DNA of 14,426 nt from RGIG3009 sp045603285 (GTDB lineage Bacteria; Bacillota; Clostridia; Oscillospirales; Acutalibacteraceae). The position numbers were made by a program, and so were the translations under genes. This document shows positions 1 through 6,726 of this stretch, piece by piece. The notes under the pieces are model-generated. The model did no database searches, was not told the DNA's origin, and worked only from the letters and a program-made list of their open reading frames with translations. The stretch lies in contig JAZULW010000108.1 in assembly GCA_045603285.1 (NCBI GenBank), positions 1 through 14,426 on the forward strand, given 5' to 3'. Every line of letters begins with the position of its first letter. Position 1 is the stretch's first letter.

Positions 1-1911
1 GGCGGGCGCCGAGAACAAGGTGCCAACGGTGTAAACAAGGTACGCAACGGTAAAGCCGACGGCCAGCTGAAGGCCCATACCGCCCCAGAGCCATTTGCTG
101 CTCTTCATTTCGGCATTCATCGCGCCGATAGCCGCAAAACAAGGCGGCGTATAGAGGTTAAACATTAAATACGCAAGTGCGGCGATCTTGGTGATGGCCA
201 TCACACCGGCAACCTCTGCACCGGCACCTTCCAACAAAGAGAGTTCTTCGGAATCGATCAAATTTTCAAGACCGACAAAGCACACGGCCAACGTACCCAC
301 GACGTTTTCTTTCGCAATAAAACCCGTGATAGCAGCAGCAGCCAGTTGCCACGAAAGGACACCGACGATCGGCACAAGCAAATAAGCGAACGGGCCGGCA
401 ATAGACGCCAAGATGGAGGAATCGGCCGTTTCGGCAACGCGGAAAGACCAGTTAAACGTTTGCATAATTTGGACAACGGTATTGCACAGCAAAATGATGG
501 TGGCAGCTTTAACAATATAGGCCCAACCACGGCTGCACATCGATTTAAAGGCACCCCAAAGCGAAGGCACTTTGTATTCGGGCAATTCAATGATAAAGTA
601 CGATTTTTTGGCTCTGTTTCCGGTGATGGCGTTGATCAGCAACGCACCGAGGAAAATAAGCACGATACCCGACAGATACATCAGCGTGCTCACCCAACCG
701 GCATTATCAAAAAAAGCACCGGCAAATAACGAGATAACGGGAATCTTGGCGCCACACGGCATAAAGGGAGCAAACATAGCGGTAGCGCGACGTTCACGCT
801 CGTTGCGAATGGTACGGCTGGCCATAATACCGGGCACGGCGCAACCAATGGTGATAACGAACGGAATGACCGATTTGCCGGACAAACCAACTTTTTTAAA
901 GATGGGGTCGAGCACCACGGCCACGCGGGACATATAACCGCAGTCTTCCAAAATGGCAATGAGGAAATACATCACCATCACGAGCGGTAAAAAACCGATA
1001 ACCGCGATGGCACCGCCGATAACACCGTCCACCAACAAGGCGGATAACAACGGGTTGGCATTTTGAAGAAGATCGCCTACCCACCCCTGAAACATTTCGA
1101 GCAAAGTAACCAGACCGGGGATCGTAAAACCGGACTCAAATTCGTACCCCTCGGCAATCCAGGTGCCGAGCGTGGTCTGCGATATGTAAAACACAAGGAA
1201 CATCACAACCGCGAAGATCGGGATACCAAGCCATTTATTGGTGAGTACCGCATCGATCCTATCGCTGAAATTACGATCTTTGGTAAGGATCTTCCGATTT
1301 TCTACCTGTTTTACAATCGCGTTAACAAACGCAAAACGTTTACGATCAGCCTCGCGCACCGCTTTTTTGTCGGCAAAGTCTACCGGCCCCTGCGCATACG
1401 GTGCGGTCTGTGTTTTGCCACGTTGTGCCAAGGCGGTCTCCACCACGGTTTTCAGGCCTTCCGACGAAGTGGATATCGTGTTGACAACGGGACAGCCGAG
1501 CTTTGCAGATAAGGCCGCCGCATCAATCTTCGTTTCTTTTTTCTCATTGATATCACTCTTGTTGAGCGCCACCACTACGGGAATACCGAGTTCCAACAAC
1601 TGCGTAGTAAAAAACAAACTACGGCTCAGATTGGTAGCATCCACAATGTTGATGATCGCATCGGGCGCTTCTCCTTTAACGTAATCACGCGTAATGCTCT
1701 CTTCACTTGTAAAGGGCGACATCGAATAGGCACCCGGAAGGTCTACCGCGATCACCTGTTCCCCTCCACCGTAATATACCTTCTTAATAGGATGTTCTTT
1801 TTTATCTACCGTAACACCCGCCCAGTTTCCCACTTTTTCATTGCTTCCCGTTAGGGCGTTGTACATGGTGGTTTTTCCGGAGTTAGGATTTCCTGCAAGA
1901 GCAATTCTCAT
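1..1911 (-). CDS. feoB: Ferrous iron transport protein B, FeoB (3' end outside window)
   Basis: FeoB is an inner-membrane Fe(II) importer with a cytosolic G domain. The reading frame stays open from the ATG at 1911 down to base 1, giving 637 residues with no stop, so only the last part of the C-terminus is missing. The G domain shows G1 GNPNSGKTT at about residues 7-15, G2 GNWAGVTVD at 28-36, G3 DLPG at 57-60 and G4 NKSD at 117-120. Many FeoB proteins have NMxD at G4, so NKSD is closer to the classical GTPase form. The membrane half has the two Gate-type cysteine motifs, GCAVPGIMASR and MPCGAKIPV, among several hydrophobic helices. The start is fixed by AGGAGG about 6 bases upstream. It lies downstream of feoA on the same strand, separated by a terminator-like hairpin and a palindrome. 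Identification is secure. Confidence 0.96.
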   Translation of the reverse strand, partial: MRIALAGNPNSGKTTMYNALTGSNEKVGNWAGVTVDKKEHPIKKVYYGGGEQVIAVDLPGAYSMSPFTSEESITRDYVKGEAPDAIINIVDATNLSRSLFFTTQLLELGIPVVVALNKSDINEKKETKIDAAALSAKLGCPVVNTISTSSEGLKTVVETALAQRGKTQTAPYAQGPVDFADKKAVREADRKRFAFVNAIVKQVENRKILTKDRNFSDRIDAVLTNKWLGIPIFAVVMFLVFYISQTTLGTWIAEGYEFESGFTIPGLVTLLEMFQGWVGDLLQNANPLLSALLVDGVIGGAIAVIGFLPLVMVMYFLIAILEDCGYMSRVAVVLDPIFKKVGLSGKSVIPFVITIGCAVPGIMASRTIRNERERRATAMFAPFMPCGAKIPVISLFAGAFFDNAGWVSTLMYLSGIVLIFLGALLINAITGNRAKKSYFIIELPEYKVPSLWGAFKSMCSRGWAYIVKAATIILLCNTVVQIMQTFNWSFRVAETADSSILASIAGPFAYLLVPIVGVLSWQLAAAAITGFIAKENVVGTLAVCFVGLENLIDSEELSLLEGAGAEVAGVMAITKIAALAYLMFNLYTPPCFAAIGAMNAEMKSSKWLWGGMGLQLAVGFTVAYLVYTVGTLFSAPA

Positions 1912-1943
1912 TCTGCTTCCTCCTTCTTTTTTCGACCAACTTC

Positions 1944-1975
1944 GCCAATCGGTTAGCGACTGCTAACTCTTCGGC
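1944..1975 (-). promoter_or_regulatory. Palindrome between feoA and feoB, candidate operator
   Basis: The core GTTAGC (1952-1957), four bases, then GCTAAC (1962-1967) is a perfect 6-bp inverted repeat. Outer GCC (1944-1946) and GGC (1973-1975) are also symmetric about the same centre, 1959.5. The same GTTAGC-N4-GCTAAC core occurs at the feoA promoter (2249-2264), so a shared protein binding site is likely. It lies 41 bases upstream of feoB. I see no good -10/-35 pair next to it, so it may act on readthrough transcripts, act as an RNA hairpin, or be a weak or vestigial operator. Confidence 0.55.
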
Positions 1976-2000
1976 AAAAAAGAATCGGCATATTGCCGAT
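1976..2000 (-). terminator. Terminator-like hairpin after feoA
   Basis: On the minus strand ATCGGCA pairs with TGCCGAT across the loop ATA (7-bp perfect stem), followed directly by TCTTTTTT. The first stem base is the last base of the feoA stop codon. It should end or attenuate transcription between feoA and feoB. Confidence 0.6.
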
Positions 2001-2212
2001 CAAATATGTATCGCATTCGCCAATTGATTATCAATGTTATAGCGACTGTCCTTCACGGAAATGACACAACTGCTTTTTAAGCGGGAAACAACCGTGATGG
2101 TTTCGCCACTGTAGCAACCAAGAGAAAACAAGAATGCATCCAGTTCTTCATCGTCCGTTTCGATTCGTTCGATGACATACTCTTCCCCTAAAACTGCTTG
2201 CTGTAATGTCAT
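2000..2212 (-). CDS. feoA: FeoA family ferrous iron transport protein A
   Basis: This is a 70-residue cytosolic protein with the layout of FeoA, an SH3-like fold that supports FeoB-mediated Fe(II) uptake. It starts MTLQQAVLGEEYVIERI, continues with an acidic stretch around residues 19-26 (TDDEELDAF), then LGCYSGETITVV and SVKDSRYNID, where FeoA proteins have the LGhxPG region and the substrate-like DG segment. Length fits the family (about 70-80 residues). The proline and glycine of the usual LGhxPGxxV motif are only partly kept (LGCYSGETITVV). GGTGA lies about 7 bases before the ATG. It is immediately upstream of feoB on the same strand and downstream of a consensus promoter, which strongly supports the assignment. 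Confidence 0.88.
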   Translation of the reverse strand: MTLQQAVLGEEYVIERIETDDEELDAFLFSLGCYSGETITVVSRLKSSCVISVKDSRYNIDNQLANAIHI

Positions 2213-2236
2213 TCGTATTCACCGCTTTTAAAGAAA

Positions 2237-2276
2237 ATAATGGCAGAAGTTAGCCTCTGCTAACTTCTGCCATTAT
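2237..2276 (-). promoter_or_regulatory. Perfect 18-bp inverted repeat at the feo promoter, candidate metalloregulator operator
   Basis: Bases 2237-2254 and 2259-2276 are exact reverse complements separated by CTCT. The inner core is GTTAGC-CTCT-GCTAAC. The repeat starts inside the -10 hexamer and covers the likely transcription start, the usual place for a repressor site. GTTAG/CTAAC half-sites resemble those of DtxR/IdeR-type iron regulators, though the spacing differs from the classical DtxR site; this assignment is inference. Because TTATTTTCTTT follows on the minus strand, the same sequence could also fold as a strong hairpin and terminate transcription coming from copA. Confidence 0.65.
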
Positions 2277-2300
2277 AATCGCTTTTACAGTATTTGTCAA
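2272..2300 (-). promoter_or_regulatory. Consensus sigma-A promoter of feoAB
   Basis: On the minus strand TTGACA (2300-2295), a 17-base spacer and TATAAT (2277-2272) match the vegetative consensus exactly. Transcription would start near 2265, inside the inverted repeat, about 53 bases before the feoA ATG. A promoter this strong overlapped by a palindrome implies tight repression. Confidence 0.88.
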
Positions 2301-2321
2301 GACCTTTTTAAGAATTTTTCT

Positions 2322-4820
2322 TTATTTTTCCGTCACATCCGTAACCGTGTAACCGGCAGCCTCTACCGCCGTTTTCAACTGATCTGCCGTTGCAGAAAAA
2401 CCGCTTACGGTAGCGATCCCTTTTTCAAGATCCACGAAAACGGGAACGTTGGCCACTGCCGTCAGGGCATCCTCCACGTGTTTTTGGCAACGGGGGCACA
2501 TCATCCCTTCAATCGTCAACACGATCATTGTCATCTTCTCCTTTTCCTTTTCCTTTTTCTTTTGCCGCGGTGCAACGCGGTGGAACCATTTTAAGCGCAA
2601 GGCATTGGAGACCACAAAAATACTGCTGCAACTCATCGCGGCGGCGGCAAACATCGGGGTGAGCCGCCATCCGAACAACGGCTCAAACACACCTGCCGCG
2701 AGCGGAATACCCAAACAATTGTAAAAGAAGGCCCAAAACAGATTTTGCCGGATGTTGCGTATCACGGCACGGCTCAATCGAATGGCGGTAGGAACGTCGC
2801 GCAGGTCACTTTTCATCAATACCACCGAGGCGCTTTCCACCGCAATATCGGTGCCCGCCCCAATGGCGATACCGACATCGGCACTGACAAGAGCCGGGGC
2901 ATCGTTGATGCCGTCCCCCACCATAGCAACGGTTTTTCCCGTTTGGCGCAACCGCGTGATTTCACGCTCCTTGTCCGCCGGCAACATCTCGGCCGTAACA
3001 CCTGAAAACGGCAATTGTTTGGCTATCGCCTTAGCGGTACGTTTACGGTCGCCCGTCAACATATACACGTCCACGTTCATACGGCGCAACTCCGCAATGG
3101 CTTCGGCACTTTCCGCACGCACCACATCGGCTACGGCAATGATACCGCACAAAGCCCCGTTTTGCGCAAACAACAGCGGGGTTTTTCCCTCGTCTGCCAA
3201 CGTATTGAGTGTGGAAACGTAGGCCGTGATATCGACGTTGTGTTCCTCCATCAAGCGTCCGTTTCCGCCCAAGCAGCGCACTCCGTTGCACGTTGCCGCA
3301 ATGCCTTTCCCCACAAAAGTTTCAAAGCACTCCACCGGGGCGGGGACAATACCGCGTCGATTACTTTCGGCCAGCACCGCCGCCGACAACGGATGTTCGC
3401 TTTTGCTTTCAAGACCCGCCGCCAATTGCAGCAATTCCTCTTCCTTAAGCGAAAACGGAAGTATGTCCGTTACGGTGGGAGTTCCCGTGGTGACGGTTCC
3501 CGTTTTATCGAGGACTACACAATTGATGTTGTGGGCGGTCTCGAGTGCTTCGCCCGATTTAAACAAAATACCTTGTTGTGCACCTTTCCCCGTGCCCACC
3601 ATGATGGCCACGGGCGTGGCAAGACCAAGCGCACACGGGCACGAAATCACCAACACGCATACGGCATAGGAAAGCGCGTCTTCAAACGGTGCACCAACCG
3701 ATAGCCACACCGCACCCGTAACAAGGGCGATGAGCATCACCGCCGGCACAAAGATGCGTGCGACGGCATCCGCCGTTTTGGCAATGGGGGCTTTCTCTGC
3801 CCCCGCTTGTTCGACCAAGTGGATGATTTGGGAAAGGGTGGTATCCTCCCCCACCCGCGTGGCACGAAAACGAACAAATCCCGTTTTGTTGATCGTGCCG
3901 CTGACAAGGGTATCCCCCGTTTCTTTCAAAACGGGTAAACTTTCCCCCGTGATGGCCGATTCATCTACCGTGGTGTGACCTTCCAGCATGACACCGTCTA
4001 CGGGGATACGACCACCCGGACGCACGACGATAATATCTCCAACCGCAATTTGTTCCACCGCTACCGTAACCTCGATACCATCCCGCTCCACCACGGCGGT
4101 ATCGGGTGCCAACTGCATCAATTTTTCCAATGCTTCGGTGGTTTTGCTTTTGGAACGGCTTTCCAAATATTTGCCGAAGGTGATGAGTGCCACGATCATA
4201 CCCGCCGATTCAAAATACAAATCGTGGTGATAGCGTGCAACCAATTCTATATCGCCGATGCCCAGCCCGTAGGCCATACGGTAGAGTGCAAACACACCAT
4301 ATACCAACGAGGCAAGCGAACCCACCGACACCAGCGTATCCATATTGGGGTTGCCGCGAAACAAAGCGGGAAGCCCTTTTTCAAAATAGGCGCGGTTTAA
4401 GTAAACGATGGGCAAACACAACAGCAGTTGCGTTAGCGCAAAATTAACCGCCCCTGCGTGCCCGCTCATAAACGAGGGCATCGGCACCCCTAGCATATGC
4501 CCCATTGACACGGTCATTAACAACACCAAAAACACCAGCGACCATATTAGACGGCGTTTCATATCGTTGTCGGTTTTCCTTACAGAGGCCGATGCTTTTT
4601 TTGTTTGATCGGCCTCATTTTTGACACCATACCCTGCTTCTATGACGGCGGCGGTAATAGACGCTGCATCCGTTTGCGTTTCGTCGAATTCCACCATCAT
4701 CGACGCGGTGAGCAAATTGACTTCCACCGCCGACACGCCTTTCACGGCTTTCACCGCTTTTTCTACGTGGGCCGAACAGGCAGAACAGGTCATCCCCGTG
4801 ACAGAAAAACGTTGTTTCAA
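2322..4820 (-). CDS. copA: Copper-exporting P1B-type ATPase with fused C-terminal CopZ-like domain
   Basis: CopA is a membrane pump that exports Cu(I) using ATP. Counting from a TTG start at 4820 (832 residues), the order is: heavy-metal-binding domain with GMTCSAC (Cys12, Cys15); membrane helices from about 90; actuator TGES at 291-294; ISCPCALG, the metal site CPC at 394-396; phosphorylated Asp438 in DKTGT; SEHPLS at 474-479; GDGINDAP at 635-642; and helices with YN and MSCSS as in Cu(I) pumps. A Lys/Glu linker (KKKEKEKEK) then leads to a second metal-binding domain with GMMCPRC (Cys775, Cys778). I prefer TTG because AAGGAG sits 8 bases upstream and overlaps the end of ispF. An ATG at 4847 without a clear ribosome site is the alternative. 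Last gene of the polA-pepD-ispF-copA row. Confidence 0.95.
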   Translation of the reverse strand: MKQRFSVTGMTCSACSAHVEKAVKAVKGVSAVEVNLLTASMMVEFDETQTDAASITAAVIEAGYGVKNEADQTKKASASVRKTDNDMKRRLIWSLVFLVLLMTVSMGHMLGVPMPSFMSGHAGAVNFALTQLLLCLPIVYLNRAYFEKGLPALFRGNPNMDTLVSVGSLASLVYGVFALYRMAYGLGIGDIELVARYHHDLYFESAGMIVALITFGKYLESRSKSKTTEALEKLMQLAPDTAVVERDGIEVTVAVEQIAVGDIIVVRPGGRIPVDGVMLEGHTTVDESAITGESLPVLKETGDTLVSGTINKTGFVRFRATRVGEDTTLSQIIHLVEQAGAEKAPIAKTADAVARIFVPAVMLIALVTGAVWLSVGAPFEDALSYAVCVLVISCPCALGLATPVAIMVGTGKGAQQGILFKSGEALETAHNINCVVLDKTGTVTTGTPTVTDILPFSLKEEELLQLAAGLESKSEHPLSAAVLAESNRRGIVPAPVECFETFVGKGIAATCNGVRCLGGNGRLMEEHNVDITAYVSTLNTLADEGKTPLLFAQNGALCGIIAVADVVRAESAEAIAELRRMNVDVYMLTGDRKRTAKAIAKQLPFSGVTAEMLPADKEREITRLRQTGKTVAMVGDGINDAPALVSADVGIAIGAGTDIAVESASVVLMKSDLRDVPTAIRLSRAVIRNIRQNLFWAFFYNCLGIPLAAGVFEPLFGWRLTPMFAAAAMSCSSIFVVSNALRLKWFHRVAPRQKKKEKEKEKMTMIVLTIEGMMCPRCQKHVEDALTAVANVPVFVDLEKGIATVSGFSATADQLKTAVEAAGYTVTDVTEK
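2526..2543 (-). promoter_or_regulatory. Internal ribosome binding site and start codon inside copA
   Basis: Within copA the minus strand reads AAGGAG (2543-2538), nine bases, then an in-frame ATG (2528-2526). An earlier ATG at 2534 is only 3 bases from the AAGGAG. Starting at 2528 would give a free 68-residue CopZ-like chaperone (MIVLTIEGMMCPRCQ...), the usual CopZ length. Spacing and match are good; use in the cell is unproven. Confidence 0.5.
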
Positions 4821-4825
4821 GCGTA

Positions 4826-5299
4826 TCACTCCTTGTGAATGAGGCATACCGCGTGGGCCGCGATACCCTCACCCGTGCCCGTAAAACCGAGGCCCTCCTC
4901 GGTGGTGGCTTTCACACTGATTTGCTCCACCGCCATACCGCAAGCCGAAGCCAAGTTGCGGCGCATTTCGGCAATGTACGGGCGCAGTTTGGGTGCTTGC
5001 GCCAACACGGTGGCATCGATATTCGAAAGAGCATACCCCTCACGGCGCAACATCGCGCAGACCACCGACAGCAGTTTTAAACTGTCGGCATTTTTGTAGG
5101 TGGGGTCGTTATCGGGAAACCAAGCGCCGATATCGTCCATCGCCGCCGCACCGAGAAGAGCATCGGCAATGGCATGCGCGAGCACGTCCGCATCGGAATG
5201 CCCGAAAAGACCCTTTTCATACGGGACGGTGACACCGCCCAAAATAAGGGCACGCCCTTCTACCAAACGGTGAACATCGTATCCGTGACCGATTCTCAT
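4826..5299 (-). CDS. ispF: 2-C-methyl-D-erythritol 2,4-cyclodiphosphate synthase
   Basis: IspF converts CDP-methylerythritol 2-phosphate to the cyclic diphosphate in the non-mevalonate (MEP) isoprenoid pathway; it is a cytosolic trimer with a divalent metal ion. The 157-residue product starts MRIGHGYDVHRL, with metal ligands Asp8 and His10, and has GHSDADVLAHAIADALLG, giving the third ligand His42. DIGAWFPDNDP and the C-terminal ATTEEGLGFTGTGEG with Glu135 are also family hallmarks. I chose ATG 5299 because AAAGGAG lies 8 bases upstream and homologues start with MRIG. A GTG at 5308 overlaps the pepD stop as an alternative. It sits between pepD and copA with almost no spacing, so translation is probably coupled. 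Confidence 0.97.
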   Translation of the reverse strand: MRIGHGYDVHRLVEGRALILGGVTVPYEKGLFGHSDADVLAHAIADALLGAAAMDDIGAWFPDNDPTYKNADSLKLLSVVCAMLRREGYALSNIDATVLAQAPKLRPYIAEMRRNLASACGMAVEQISVKATTEEGLGFTGTGEGIAAHAVCLIHKE

Positions 5300-5304
5300 A
5301 TCTT

Positions 5305-6717
5305 TCACTCCTTTAATTCCTGTAACACTTCACACACGTACGCATATGTCCGCGCCACCGAAGGAACCGACAAGCGCTCGCGCGCGGTGTGAATATCCTG
5401 CATATCCGGGCCGATGGAAACGGCATCCAACCCCTCTAATTTTTCCGAAAGCAACCCACATTCCAACCCCGCGTGAATGATGTCAACAACGGGTTCTTGA
5501 CCGTACAAACGGCGGTACGTGGCTATCATTGTATCCCGCAAGGGCGAATGTGCGCGGTATTCCCATGCGGGATAATGCCCGTGCGTTTCACAGACACCGC
5601 CAAATGCGGCGGCAACTTCGTCCAGTTGTTGCAACAAGGCGGTTTTATCCGCACCTACACTGCTGCGTACCGCAAAGGTGGCATTTAGCGTATCTTCCAA
5701 GCGAAGCACACCGAGGTTGAGGGACGTTTGCACCAAACCTTCCACATCGGCACTCATCTTGATGATTCCGTTCGGCACGGTGGCCAGAAATGCCGCGACA
5801 CGACGGGAACTGTCGGTTGTCAATGCCGTTTCTGCAGCGGCGATGTCCGTAACCGTGAGTGTCAAGTCGGGGTCGGTTTTAGGCGCGTGTTGCTTCGCAA
5901 ACAGAGCCGCTTTGGCGGTGATATCCGCCTTTGTGGCAAGCACACACACCGCTTCACGCGGGATGGCATTATCCTTGTTGCCGCCGCTGACCGATACCAC
6001 ACGGTATTCTGCAGACAACGACTGTAAAAATTGGCCTAAGGTGACACAGGCATTCAGACGGCCTTTATCGATCTCCACACCCGAATGACCGCCGATAAGC
6101 CCCGACACACGCACCTGTACGCACGGCAAGAAACACGTCTCTTTTTCAACAGGCAACGTGATATGCGCGCGAGCGCCACCGGCGCACCCCACCGTCAACA
6201 CACCTTCGTTTTCGGAATCCAGATTGATAAGGCGGCGGCCGCAAAGCACTGTGCCGTTTAGTCCTACCGCGCCGTCCATGCCCGTTTCCTCGTCGGTGGT
6301 AAACAAGATTTCCAAAGGCGGATGTTGAAGCGTGTTGTCCTCCAATATAGCAAGCGCCATGGCCACGGCAATGCCGTCATCGCCGCCGAGCGTGGTGCCG
6401 TTTGCCCACACCCATTCTCCGTCGGTGTTGAGCGAAAGGCCGTCGGTTTCCATATTGATGTTACAGGCAGGGTCTTGCTCACACACCATATCCAAATGCC
6501 CTTGCAACACCACCGTGGGCGCCTGTTCGTACCCGCTTGAGGCAGGTTTACGAATCACCACGTTGTAAAATTCATCTTGCTCACATTCCAGTCCGAGGGA
6601 ACGCGCCGTGTTGACACACCACTCGCTAATAGCAGCACAGTTGCCCGAGCCGTGGGGAATGCGGCAAAGTTCTTCAAAATAGTGAAATACCCGTGCGGGT
6701 TTTACGTGTTCCAACAT
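5305..6717 (-). CDS. pepD: Aminoacyl-histidine dipeptidase (PepD-type M20 metallopeptidase)
   Basis: This 470-residue cytosolic zinc dipeptidase belongs to the M20 family, PepD/Xaa-His branch, which splits carnosine-like and other dipeptides. The opening VFHYFEELCRIPHGSGN is typical of PepD. The metal and catalytic residues are visible: QGHLDMV with His74 and Asp76, GGDDGIAVA around Asp113, and TTDEETGMDGA with Glu143 and Glu144. A lid domain follows, with VSGLIGGHSGVEID, then GLECGLL near the C-terminus. Length fits the family (about 480). The ATG is 7 bases from the end of polA on the same strand, with GAGG overlapping the polA stop as ribosome site. Its TGA stop touches the ispF leader. 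The function is salvage of peptide amino acids; the exact substrate is not readable from sequence. Confidence 0.93.
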   Translation of the reverse strand: MLEHVKPARVFHYFEELCRIPHGSGNCAAISEWCVNTARSLGLECEQDEFYNVVIRKPASSGYEQAPTVVLQGHLDMVCEQDPACNINMETDGLSLNTDGEWVWANGTTLGGDDGIAVAMALAILEDNTLQHPPLEILFTTDEETGMDGAVGLNGTVLCGRRLINLDSENEGVLTVGCAGGARAHITLPVEKETCFLPCVQVRVSGLIGGHSGVEIDKGRLNACVTLGQFLQSLSAEYRVVSVSGGNKDNAIPREAVCVLATKADITAKAALFAKQHAPKTDPDLTLTVTDIAAAETALTTDSSRRVAAFLATVPNGIIKMSADVEGLVQTSLNLGVLRLEDTLNATFAVRSSVGADKTALLQQLDEVAAAFGGVCETHGHYPAWEYRAHSPLRDTMIATYRRLYGQEPVVDIIHAGLECGLLSEKLEGLDAVSIGPDMQDIHTARERLSVPSVARTYAYVCEVLQELKE

Positions 6718-6726
6718 ACTGCTACC

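Noticed and set aside
2301..2330. Possible terminator directly after copA (AAGAA/TTCTT)
   Set aside because: The stem is only five A/T-rich pairs and lacks a GC core; too weak to call.
3015..3704. Long plus-strand open frame inside copA
   Set aside because: Antisense shadow of copA; composition is His/Arg-rich and there is no ribosome site or domain.
4430..4446. TTGCGTTAGCGCAA palindrome containing GTTAGC
   Set aside because: It lies inside the copA coding region and lacks the GTTAGC-N4-GCTAAC spacing of the feo sites; likely chance.
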